DNA from: SIAJ01 sp036266155
Lineage (GTDB): Bacteria; Planctomycetota; Planctomycetia; Gemmatales; Gemmataceae
Direction of reading: 5' to 3'
Assembly (NCBI GenBank): GCA_036266155.1
Contig: DATANR010000339.1
Coordinates: forward strand, 1-34,474
Length of the DNA: 34,474 nt
The notes under the pieces are model-generated. The model was not told the origin of the DNA. It was given only the letters and a program-made list of their open reading frames with translations, and made no database searches. How positions within the stretch are numbered: position 1 is the stretch's first letter; each line of letters starts with the position of its first letter. The position numbers and the translations under genes were made by a program. Of this stretch, positions 16,675 to 24,790 are shown one piece after another.

Positions 16675-17430
16675 ATGTCTCGATTTCATCTTGCTTGGGT
16701 GGCCGCTGCGATCCTGATTATCCCAGCAGCCGTCCGGGCTGGTGACGAGGATGCGAAGAGCATCCTGATCAAGGCCATCAAGGCTCACGGTGGCGAAGAG
16801 TTCTTGACCAAGCATCAGGCCGGGCAGTCGAAGAGCACGGGCAAGCTCACCCTGGCAGGCGTTGGCGAAGTGAACTACACGCAAGAAAACGCTTACATGC
16901 TGCCCGACAAATTCAAGGAGGACTTGGAGCTGGATATCGCTGGCCAAAAGGTCAAGGTTGTCACCTTGGTGAATGGCGACAAGATGTCAGTCACGGCCAA
17001 CGGCATGGAAGCACCGCTGGACGCCACGACCAAGGGGGCGCTGGAGCATGCCAGGTACATGATGAAGGTCGCCCGCATGACCGCGCTGGTCAAGGAGAAG
17101 GGCTACGAGTTGTCATTGACCGGCGAAATCAAGGTCGGAGACAAGCCCGCCGTCGGCATTCGCGTCTCGTCGAAGGGGCAAAAGGACATCACGTTGTATT
17201 TCGACAAGGAGACTGGACTGCTCGCCAAACTGGAGCACCGTGCTGCCGAAGCCGGTACAGGAAACGAGGTCACGGAGGAACGGATCGTGGTGGAATACAA
17301 GAAGAACGATGCTGGCATTCCGCTGCCGAAGAAACTCGTGATCAAACACGACGGCAAAGACTTCCTGGTGGCCGACGTCGTCGAAGCGAAGATGCTCGAA
17401 AAGCTCGATGACAGCTTCTTCAGCAAGTGA
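16675..17430 (+). CDS. Secreted LolA/LppX-fold-like protein
   Basis: The product is 251 residues from ATG 16675, with GGAGAG about 5 nt upstream. The Sec signal peptide is MSRFHLAWVAAAILIIPAAV, with cleavage near RAG-DE. The mature part begins with an amphipathic helix (DAKSILIKAIKAHGGEEFL) followed by about ten beta strands. This arrangement is found in outer-membrane lipoprotein-sorting-like and LppX-like proteins, which bind lipid or lipoprotein tails in the periplasm. The motif ITLYFDKETGLLAKLEHR fits that fold, where a strand reading LYFD.ETGLL is frequent. There is no lipobox Cys. The true ligand is unknown. It shares a 150-bp divergent promoter region with the aldolase fusion gene. Confidence 0.75.
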   Translation: MSRFHLAWVAAAILIIPAAVRAGDEDAKSILIKAIKAHGGEEFLTKHQAGQSKSTGKLTLAGVGEVNYTQENAYMLPDKFKEDLELDIAGQKVKVVTLVNGDKMSVTANGMEAPLDATTKGALEHARYMMKVARMTALVKEKGYELSLTGEIKVGDKPAVGIRVSSKGQKDITLYFDKETGLLAKLEHRAAEAGTGNEVTEERIVVEYKKNDAGIPLPKKLVIKHDGKDFLVADVVEAKMLEKLDDSFFSK

Positions 17431-17454
17431 TCGAGAGCATCGACATCAACCATC

Positions 17455-17496
17455 GTGGGCGCGGTCGGCGACGCGGAGATCGGCCGACTTGCCCAC
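17455..17496 (+). terminator. Possible hairpin terminator
   Basis: GTGGGC (17455-17460) pairs with GCCCAC (17491-17496), and inside it GTCGGC (17464-17469) pairs with GCCGAC (17483-17488). The structure lies 25 bp past the stop of the LolA-like gene. It has no T-run, so an intrinsic terminator is only one reading. Confidence 0.3.
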
Positions 17497-17635
17497 GCCG
17501 TCCACCAACAATGGCTGCAACGGCATCGCGTGAGCCAGTTCCAAGCCGCTCCGGTTCCGAGTCACTCGGCCTGAGTTTTGCGTACGAGGGATATTGTCTA
17601 TTTCTCCGATCGAATTTGTTGCACTGGCCGCAGCC

Positions 17636-18544
17636 TTACGTCAATACCTTCAGAATGAATCTCTGTTCTCCCAAAAGGAACTGACAAAGGCCGTTCACGG
17701 GGAGCGATTGGCTAATCCGGAACCACACACCGTTCCGTGAATTACTATTTTCAACCCGCCAGCGACCATTGTCTCCCTTGAATATGCGTGCATGGCGAGG
17801 GCTAACGAACGGATCGTCTCTGGGAACAATAGCGCACTCAGCGGGATTGCGACCTAACCAGTATTCGTTCCGTGTCAGCGCGATTCTGGGCCCGTCGCCG
17901 GTCTGGGTAATCTCCACCAGGGCGGGGTGGGAAGCCTCTGCGGCGGGTCGCGGCAACGGCGCACCGGGCCGGGCTGTCATCTGCCCTTCCAAGGTCGATG
18001 GCGGCGCGGCCTTCGCCGCAATCTGGCTCGACTCGAAGCGGTATCGAGTTTGACCGAACATCAATTCGACGCCGGGGAGAAGAGCCATACTCGCTACCCG
18101 AACAAATGTCCCGTTGGTGCTTCCGAGGTCGTTCAAGTTCCAGCGGAAGTGTCCGTTCTCCAGACGCGTTCGAACGATTTCCGCATGCTGGCGACCCGAG
18201 ATCTGGACGTCGTGCGGAACCCGAATATCGCCCTCATTTCGAGCAATGACGTATCGATCGGCACGCAACGCGATCCACTCGCCGCCAGCATCGCCGTCAT
18301 GCATGATGCACAGCATGGCCATCGGCGGCCGCTGCTGGGGACGGTAAACAGCAGTGTCGTCGGCCGCCACCTGCGGATGGACCATCGCCGCCGGCGGTGG
18401 GATGGTCGGAGCCGCAGCCTGTAGGAACTGACCTGGCAGAATCGTCTGCATGGCCCGCAGGCTCGCGTCGTCCGCGTCGGCAGGCTCATAGAACCACGGC
18501 GGATTCGGCGGTTGTTGGTCATGCGAGTCGGGCATGGTGCTCAT
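17636..18544 (-). CDS. Tandem FHA-domain protein
   Basis: The product is 302 residues from ATG 18544; a second ATG at 18535 is equally possible. Residues 1-75 are Pro- and Ala-rich and disordered. The first FHA domain (about 75-175) has YVIARNEGDIRVP, the phosphothreonine-binding core SGRQHAEI, then LGSTNGTF. The second (about 205-300) has YWLGRNPAECAIV, SPRHARIF and NSRNGVW. FHA domains bind phosphothreonine peptides, so this is an adaptor for a Ser/Thr kinase. There are no membrane segments, so it acts in the cytoplasm. It lies 162 bp downstream of the transmembrane kinase gene on the same strand, which makes that kinase the obvious partner; the gap is large enough for its own promoter. Confidence 0.88.
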   Translation of the reverse strand: MSTMPDSHDQQPPNPPWFYEPADADDASLRAMQTILPGQFLQAAAPTIPPPAAMVHPQVAADDTAVYRPQQRPPMAMLCIMHDGDAGGEWIALRADRYVIARNEGDIRVPHDVQISGRQHAEIVRTRLENGHFRWNLNDLGSTNGTFVRVASMALLPGVELMFGQTRYRFESSQIAAKAAPPSTLEGQMTARPGAPLPRPAAEASHPALVEITQTGDGPRIALTRNEYWLGRNPAECAIVPRDDPFVSPRHARIFKGDNGRWRVENSNSRNGVWFRISQSLPVNGLCQFLLGEQRFILKVLT

Positions 18545-18706
18545 CCTGTCGCGGGGAAGAATGGATTACATACATACTGCATATTGTTCCGTTCGTTTCA
18601 TCCGATTTTTCGGCAATGAATCGAAACGAAATGGCGTCACCCGAAGTGCCTACGAAGCCAGCAAATACGCAGGCGGCGATCCGATCACGACGTCCGCGCC
18701 ATTGCC

Positions 18707-21391
18707 TCACCGTAACCATGGAACGCGCCACACGTTTGCTCCAGTCGCCACCTTCGTCTCGGGGTTGCCGATGTACCATGCGCGCGCACGAGAACGGAAG
18801 TCGGCCACATTCAGGTATTTTGAAACGCTTACACCCACTGTGCCTTCCACTATTTCTTCGAGGATGGTATGCTCCGTTGCGAGGTTCGTGGCGTTGAGAG
18901 TTCCCAAATTCAATTTGACTACGAGATTCTTCACCCGGCCCGACATGGTAGCGTTGCCATCGCCCGTCATATCGACCCAGAATTGCTCGGCAATTACATC
19001 TTTGATGTCCAGCATCGCTGGGCTTTTTACGTCGATCTTTGTCAAAGAATTATCCTTGAAATGAACTTCGATTACCGTCCCTTTTTCGAGGTTCTTGCTT
19101 AAGGGGTGTAGGTCGAGCGTCCCGTCTTTGTCAACGTTCGTACTCAGATCGTACCCCAGAACTTCCCATTTATCCCCATTGCTGATATTGACTGTCACAC
19201 CGTCCAAGTTCGTTATCTTGATCGTTGTGAATCTTGTCACAGTCTGCGGCACGGATTTGGGCCTTTCTTTTACTTTGGGGACAGTCGGGACCGGCTCCTT
19301 GGGCACGGAGGGCGCCGCCGGTGCGATCTCTTTCCTCTTTTCCAGCACGAATTCCTTAGCGGCTTTGCCATTGATCTTTACCGGCGCCAGTTTCTCGAGC
19401 TGCGACAGCAAAAGGTCACTTGTAATTGGTTGACTAATTGTCAGTTTCGTTAGCCCTTTCAACTCCTGTATCGACGAAACGTCCTTTAAATTCCCCCTAA
19501 TTAATTCCAGTTCCTTGACTTCCCCTTCTTCGGCAAGTGGTTTGAGAGCGATCTGGATGCCAGGATTGGCAGCACGCAATTGAGCGATTGCTTGTTCGTC
19601 GCGCGTGTCGACATGCGTCACCGTAAGTGTGAGCGTATGTACTTTCGGAGATTCTCCGGATGTTTCAGCAGTAACTGTTAATGACTCTTTGCTATCGCGA
19701 GCATACGGACCTGCCTTAAGTTCCCAAATCTTCTCGCTCGGGCTTGTTTTTACGACGCTCTGTGTAACGCCTGTGGGCAATTTTGAAAAATCGACCTGGA
19801 AACTTGCTGGCCTCGTGCTCTTCACAACGAGTTGTTTGGGCTCGCCATCCGAATCCAGCGGCACATCATTGTAGGTGAAGTCAAAGGGGGCCGCGACCGT
19901 TGGTGGCGGTAGTGTTTGCGCCACGTGCGTCGGCTTGTCGTGCGGCGCTCGCAGCGCAATTGCGACAGGCACAGCCACCGCCGCGATGACAATCAACGCA
20001 CCCAAGGCGAAAAGCCCCCGCTTCACGTTCTTGCTCATCGGCCGCCGCGGCTGCTTGGGGGCAGGCGTCGTCGGTTTCGCAACCGGTGAATACGATTGTC
20101 GACTCGATCGTTCCGGCGCTCGCTTGGCCTCTACGCGGGCAGGAAGTGGCGGCGGTGGGTTGCTTGGAAAATCAAAATCCAGCGGCTGTTCAACTGCTGG
20201 CGGAGCCTTGGTCGCGGGCTTGCTAATCGCCGATGCACGCGCTTCTTTCGGTGCAGGGTCCGAAAAGTCGAAAGCCAGCGCCGCATGATCTACTGGGGGC
20301 GAGGCAGGTAATTGCTCAACAATGGGCGGCGGCAGAGTTCGGACCACCGGCTTGACCGGCGCCGCTGGGAGCACCGGGAGCGCCGGCGGAACCGGGCGAC
20401 TCATAGTTGGTCGATCGAGCCAGTGCTTCAAGGCGGTCGCGAATTGCTCGCCGCTCTGGTAGCGGTCTCCGGGGCGCTTCTCCAGTGATTTCAAAACGAT
20501 CGCGTCGAGTGCTGGGTCGAGGCCCGGTCGACGCATGGATGGCGGTATCGGCTTGGTCTGGACAATGTCGAGAATATTTCCCGTCCACGGGATCGGGATC
20601 GAGCCGGTGAGAAAGTGGTACAAGACCGCGCCGGCACTATACATATCGGACCACGGGCCGATTTGGTTCCGACTGAAGAATGCCTGCTCCGGCGGCATAT
20701 ATGCCGGCGTACCGACTGCCGTGCCCGCGATCGTGGCCAGTCCGGTGTCCTCACCCGGGCCGTTGTTCACCGCATTCTTGTCGTGGCACGCGGCCATGCC
20801 AAAATCCATCAAATACAGATGATCCTGCTCGAGCATCATGTTCGCGGGCTTCACGTCGCGGTGGAGAATGGAATGCTCCGCGAACACCGACTGCAGCGTT
20901 TTGCAAAGAGTCACGACATGACCAACCGCGATACGCGAGTCCGCGAATCCCGTCTTGGGTAGTAACTCCGCCAGCGTCTTCCCTTTGACGAGCTTGCAGA
21001 CGAGATAATAGCTACGCTCGTGCTCACCCTTGTCGAAAATCGGCACGATGTTCGGATGCCCAAGTTCGGCGAGCAAATTGGCCTCGCGCAGAAACCGTTG
21101 AACGGCATCGGCAGAGCTCAGGGCTTCCGGCAGGAGCATTTTTACCGCGACTTCGCGGTTCATCTTCGTGTCGAATGCCTTCAAAGCCACGCCAAAGGCC
21201 CCGCGCCCGAGCTCGCTCCGAATCTGATAGCGATTGCCAATAATCGTGAGATCCGTAGTCGATAGCTCCCAGGCCTTCCGCCGCACCGCGAACGAAGTTC
21301 GGCACGACTGACAGCTCGCCGTCGCGCCGACCGTGTTGTCGTCAACGACGTGGAGCTTCTTGCAGTTCGGGCAGCTAATTTGGATGGGCAT
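18707..21391 (-). CDS. Transmembrane Ser/Thr kinase with zinc ribbon and GIN-like ectodomain
   Basis: The product is 894 residues from ATG 21391, with GGAG 7 nt upstream. Residues 7-30 are a zinc ribbon (C7, C10, C27, C30). Residues about 54-330 are the kinase: GRGAFG loop at 62-67, ATP Lys K84, catalytic D179 in HRDVKPAN, D196 in MDFGMA, then GTPAYMPPEQ. Residues 330-450 are a Pro-rich linker with many Ser/Thr. One transmembrane helix at about 458-480 follows MSKNVKRG. The ectodomain begins with an Ig-like segment, then a short leucine-repeat-like stretch (IQELKGLTKLTISQ). It ends in a 150-residue beta region (VTRFTTIKITNLDGVTVNIS onward, then FWVDMTGDGNATMSGRV) resembling the head-GIN/DUF2807 right-handed beta fold. 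GC content drops in the ectodomain part. It sits between the FHA-ABC exporter (91 bp upstream) and the FHA adaptor. Confidence 0.88.
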   Translation of the reverse strand: MPIQISCPNCKKLHVVDDNTVGATASCQSCRTSFAVRRKAWELSTTDLTIIGNRYQIRSELGRGAFGVALKAFDTKMNREVAVKMLLPEALSSADAVQRFLREANLLAELGHPNIVPIFDKGEHERSYYLVCKLVKGKTLAELLPKTGFADSRIAVGHVVTLCKTLQSVFAEHSILHRDVKPANMMLEQDHLYLMDFGMAACHDKNAVNNGPGEDTGLATIAGTAVGTPAYMPPEQAFFSRNQIGPWSDMYSAGAVLYHFLTGSIPIPWTGNILDIVQTKPIPPSMRRPGLDPALDAIVLKSLEKRPGDRYQSGEQFATALKHWLDRPTMSRPVPPALPVLPAAPVKPVVRTLPPPIVEQLPASPPVDHAALAFDFSDPAPKEARASAISKPATKAPPAVEQPLDFDFPSNPPPPLPARVEAKRAPERSSRQSYSPVAKPTTPAPKQPRRPMSKNVKRGLFALGALIVIAAVAVPVAIALRAPHDKPTHVAQTLPPPTVAAPFDFTYNDVPLDSDGEPKQLVVKSTRPASFQVDFSKLPTGVTQSVVKTSPSEKIWELKAGPYARDSKESLTVTAETSGESPKVHTLTLTVTHVDTRDEQAIAQLRAANPGIQIALKPLAEEGEVKELELIRGNLKDVSSIQELKGLTKLTISQPITSDLLLSQLEKLAPVKINGKAAKEFVLEKRKEIAPAAPSVPKEPVPTVPKVKERPKSVPQTVTRFTTIKITNLDGVTVNISNGDKWEVLGYDLSTNVDKDGTLDLHPLSKNLEKGTVIEVHFKDNSLTKIDVKSPAMLDIKDVIAEQFWVDMTGDGNATMSGRVKNLVVKLNLGTLNATNLATEHTILEEIVEGTVGVSVSKYLNVADFRSRARAWYIGNPETKVATGANVWRVPWLR

Positions 21392-21482
21392 CTCGCGACT
21401 CCGCACGACGCGTAACGGAAGCAGTCACCTACCGGCTGTTATACGAATCCGAGCCTTATTCCCGACATCCACGATCGATCGC

Positions 21483-23897
21483 TCAATTCTGAATGACTAC
21501 CCGTCTGATCTTCTGCAGTTTGAGCGTGGTCGAGCGTCCGCTCAGGGCCATGATGAACAGCGTCGCCAGAATGAAGCAGATCGAGTGAAAGCCCAGTAAT
21601 GCCAGAGCGAGTTCGGCCGAGCCGTCGACCGCGATGCTTCTGGAGTGCGCGGCCGCGGCGACATCGGAGGGCAGAACGGCGTCCAGGCCGCGCTTGCCCC
21701 AATACGTCGTCACTCCAAGTTTGGCCAACCACTCGCCGAGGCCGGACAACGGCGCGATTGTCCCCGACAAAATGATCTGCGGAATAATGGCGATCGGTAT
21801 GAGCGTGATGGCCATCTCTTCCGACGACGAAACCGTCGAAATCAAGAGCCCCAACGTCGTACCGGCCATCGTCAGGGCCATCAAGATCACGAACTGTTTG
21901 AAGGGGTCACCCGGCGGCGCGCAGACAAGTCGCGTGAGGCCGAACAGAATTGAGACTTGAAGCAGCCCAAATCCAAAGAGGACGACGAGCTTTGATAAGT
22001 AGTAACTGCCGGCTAACAAATTGAAATCACGCTCACGGGTAAAGATGGTCCGTTCCTTGACAACTTCTTTGGCCGCGATGTTGCACCCAAACCAGAAACT
22101 CGAGATCGCCAAGAGGAACAAAAGGTTAACGGCCTTGGGCACCTTCCCGTCTTCCTTCACGGGGTCAAAATGCCCGAGGTTGCCAAAGACAATGATCAGC
22201 AGGAGTGCGACGATTAAGCTCTGGGAAACCATGGCGAAAAGGGCGGGCACGTTGCTGCGCCAGATCGCCAGGTAGCGCTGTGTGAGTACAGTGGCCTGTC
22301 GGAGAAAAAGGCGGGCGCGCTGGGAAAACCTCTGGCGAGCCGGCGTTGATTGGCGGGGCGGACCGCGACGACCGCGCGGCAAGCGGTCGGTTACATACTT
22401 CGCATAATACGGGCTATCAAGATAGCGCTGTTGCCAATCCACCTGCGGTTGAACGTCTTTATCTTCCAGCCGATCGTAGACTTCACCGAGTCGTTTAATG
22501 CCAAAGTACGCCTTGGCCTCGGTCGGGGAACCGAAGAACGCCAACTTGCCGCCGGGCGCCAGGATCACGACCAGATCACAAGTACGTTCAACATTCGTCA
22601 AGCTGTGGGTAATGCACACGACGGTCTTGCCGTCGTGAGCGATCTGGCGAAACAGGTCCATCATGTCGCTGTCCGTTCGCTCATCCAGCCCAGAAGTCAC
22701 CTCGTCGAGAAAAAGGAGGTTCGGCTTGCACAATATCTCGTTGGCCAAGCACGCGCGCTTAATTTGACCGCCGCTGAGTTGCCGGATGACCGTCCCATAC
22801 CGATGAGTGAGCGCGACGGTGTTAAGGGTCTCTTGGATGCAGGCGGCGGTTTCGTCCGCGCCCGTATCGGAGGGGAGGCGCAAGCGGGCCGTGTATCGAA
22901 GAGCCTGGCCTACCGTCAGTGAGTCGTGCAACACATCCTTTTGTGGGACCAGGGCCAGATCTTTCTTCAGGGCGTCAAAGTTCGCGTGCAGGTCCTGGCC
23001 ATTGACGAGCACGGCGCCTCGGTCCGGAGCAGCTCTCCCACTAATGATCGTCATCAATGTCGACTTACCGGAGCCGCTCGGCCCAAGGAGACAGACAAAT
23101 TCACGCGGCTTAAAAACCAATGTGATGCCATCTAGAAGCGTGAGTTTTTTGCGGGTCTGCCGGTCCGTGACGATCTTGGATACGTCTTCGGAGATAAGCT
23201 CAATGTTGTTGACGCGGTCTTCCGAAACCAGACTTGTGCCGTCGAATATTAGGGCAAAGGGCCCAATATTGATTCGGTCATCGCGGTTGAGAAGAACTCG
23301 CTTCGCAGTCAGGCGACGACCATTGACGAAGGTCCCATTAGCGCTGCCGAGATCGCGCAAAACGACCTGGCCATTGTTGTGTGAGAAAATTACCGCGTGC
23401 CGGCGTGACACCTGGGGATGAACGAGAGCAATATCCGCACTCTGATCTCGGCCGATCAGCATTGAGCCCGAAATGCGGAAGCTGCCACGAAGGGCCATGA
23501 CTTCCGTGAACTGTTGCGCCGACGCGGGCAGGGTTCGGAAGCCGTCATCGGCAGGCGCCGGCGCAGAAACCTGAACTTCGGCCGCGGTCGGAGACGTTGG
23601 ATGCAGATAAAAGCGGAACTCGTTTTCGCCGGCCACCAAGGTGGCGCCCTGCGACAGTTGCGCACGTTCATCGACCACTCGGCCATCAAGGTAGGTCGGG
23701 TTTTCTCGGACAAGTGACTCAACGAAGAAATGCCCACGCTCGCAGACGACTTGAAAGTGTTTGCGCGAGCAGCGCAAGCTGGCAACGGGCAAATGCGCTT
23801 CCTCGCTTCGCCCCACGAGGAAACGCGTGATCGAACCAATGATGTAGCGCTGGCCGGTCTTACAGTCTTCAAGAACCGGAAACTCAGGGCGGCTCAC
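21483..23897 (-). CDS. FHA-FHA-ABC exporter (ABCG-type half transporter)
   Basis: The 804-residue product starts at GTG 23897, with GAGGA about 6 nt upstream. The first FHA domain (about 1-100) has FLVGRSEEAHLPV and CSRKHFQV. The second (about 140-220) has MLIGRDQSADIAL, VSRRHAVIF and LGSANGTFVNGRRL. The ATPase has Walker A GPSGSGKST at 272-280, signature LSGGQ at 374-378 and Walker B LLFLDE at 394-399. The C-terminal 280 residues hold about six hydrophobic helices of the ABC2-membrane type. The order FHA, FHA, NBD, TMD matches mycobacterial Rv1747, whose export activity is linked to phosphorylation by the adjacent kinase PknF. The linker between the FHA domains (101-135) has Thr at 101, 104 and 122 that could be phosphorylated and bound in cis. 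The substrate is unknown. It is probably the first gene of the 17636-23897 operon. Confidence 0.92.
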   Translation of the reverse strand: MSRPEFPVLEDCKTGQRYIIGSITRFLVGRSEEAHLPVASLRCSRKHFQVVCERGHFFVESLVRENPTYLDGRVVDERAQLSQGATLVAGENEFRFYLHPTSPTAAEVQVSAPAPADDGFRTLPASAQQFTEVMALRGSFRISGSMLIGRDQSADIALVHPQVSRRHAVIFSHNNGQVVLRDLGSANGTFVNGRRLTAKRVLLNRDDRINIGPFALIFDGTSLVSEDRVNNIELISEDVSKIVTDRQTRKKLTLLDGITLVFKPREFVCLLGPSGSGKSTLMTIISGRAAPDRGAVLVNGQDLHANFDALKKDLALVPQKDVLHDSLTVGQALRYTARLRLPSDTGADETAACIQETLNTVALTHRYGTVIRQLSGGQIKRACLANEILCKPNLLFLDEVTSGLDERTDSDMMDLFRQIAHDGKTVVCITHSLTNVERTCDLVVILAPGGKLAFFGSPTEAKAYFGIKRLGEVYDRLEDKDVQPQVDWQQRYLDSPYYAKYVTDRLPRGRRGPPRQSTPARQRFSQRARLFLRQATVLTQRYLAIWRSNVPALFAMVSQSLIVALLLIIVFGNLGHFDPVKEDGKVPKAVNLLFLLAISSFWFGCNIAAKEVVKERTIFTRERDFNLLAGSYYLSKLVVLFGFGLLQVSILFGLTRLVCAPPGDPFKQFVILMALTMAGTTLGLLISTVSSSEEMAITLIPIAIIPQIILSGTIAPLSGLGEWLAKLGVTTYWGKRGLDAVLPSDVAAAAHSRSIAVDGSAELALALLGFHSICFILATLFIMALSGRSTTLKLQKIRRVVIQN

Positions 23898-24196
23898 GAT
23901 TTGTCCTCAAAATCGAACGTTAGTATCGCTGCCAGAGCAACGATTGCTGCCGTCCCCAAAGGGCATCGAGTTCCGTCGATGAGTATATCTCCGCCGCTCC
24001 GAATCGTGGCCAGAATTCTGTCGCCTTTCTTGGGACTTCCGCCTCGGTCCTCCAGTGCTGCCGATTACAAGCTCGATTTTCCGCCGTAGGATAGCCGGCA
24101 GGAGTCATGTTCGCTGAATGTAATGGCGTGTCCGTTGAGGATGGTGGACCGACAATACCAAGCGCACCAGTGCTTGGGACATCGTTGAGGTAGCCC
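23898..24196. promoter_or_regulatory. Divergent intergenic region between exporter and sigma factor genes
   Basis: These 299 bp must contain the promoters of both the minus-strand exporter operon and the plus-strand sigma-factor operon. No gene is supported. A short hairpin (CCAAGC 24158-24163, GCTTGG 24172-24177) lies about 20 bp before the TTG start. I could not identify -35/-10 boxes. Confidence 0.35.
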
Positions 24197-24790
24197 TTGG
24201 CCGATCAACCGACTCTGGAACTCATCTCCCGGTTTCGCGCTGACAAATCTTCGTCGGCAGCGGACGAGTTGTTTCGCCGCTACAGCGAGCGCGTCCTGGC
24301 GTTCCTCCGACCCAGGCTGAACGCGCGGCTCGCGAGTCGGATCGAGCCCGATGATGTCGCGCAATCGGTCTTCAACAGCTTCTTTCGCGGACTTGCCGAG
24401 CACGGCTTCGTCTTTCGGCAACGGGAAGACGTGTGGCGCCTGCTCGTGCAAATCGCGCTGCACAAGCTGCACAATCAGTCGCGCCGCCATCGTGCCGCTC
24501 GACGCAATGTCGACCGCGAAAGTAACGATCTGCTTATCGCAGCCGTGGCCCGCGAGCCGTCGCCGGCGGAGGCGGCTGCCGTGTACGATGAGTTGGAGGC
24601 CTGTTTACGGGCGCGGCATGCGCGTGATCGGAATATCGTCGAGCAATTTGTGTGCGGCAACTCTTACGAAGAAATCGCGCTGCGCGTCCAGTGGTCGCAA
24701 CGAACCGTCCGGCGCGTTTGCGAGCAAATGATGAACGATCTTCAGCGCCGCCTGGCTGTCGAGGCTGATCCCAAGGAGAGTCACCCATGA
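24197..24790 (+). CDS. ECF-family RNA polymerase sigma factor
   Basis: The product is 197 residues. The start is TTG 24197 with GAGG about 7 nt upstream; no better start lies near. Region 2 covers about 25-90, with ELFRRYSERVLAFLRPRLNA and the core-binding/-10 segment RIEPDDVAQSVFNSFFRGL. Region 4 covers about 130-185, with a helix-turn-helix in NSYEEIALRVQWSQRTVRRV that reads the -35 element. There is no sigma 1.1 or 3, as expected for ECF factors. The stop overlaps the start of the WD40 kinase gene by 4 bp (ATGA, 24787-24790), so translation is probably coupled. No anti-sigma factor is next to it. In planctomycetes, ECF factors of this type commonly sit beside Ser/Thr kinases, which suggests control by phosphorylation. 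Confidence 0.92.
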   Translation: MADQPTLELISRFRADKSSSAADELFRRYSERVLAFLRPRLNARLASRIEPDDVAQSVFNSFFRGLAEHGFVFRQREDVWRLLVQIALHKLHNQSRRHRAARRNVDRESNDLLIAAVAREPSPAEAAAVYDELEACLRARHARDRNIVEQFVCGNSYEEIALRVQWSQRTVRRVCEQMMNDLQRRLAVEADPKESHP

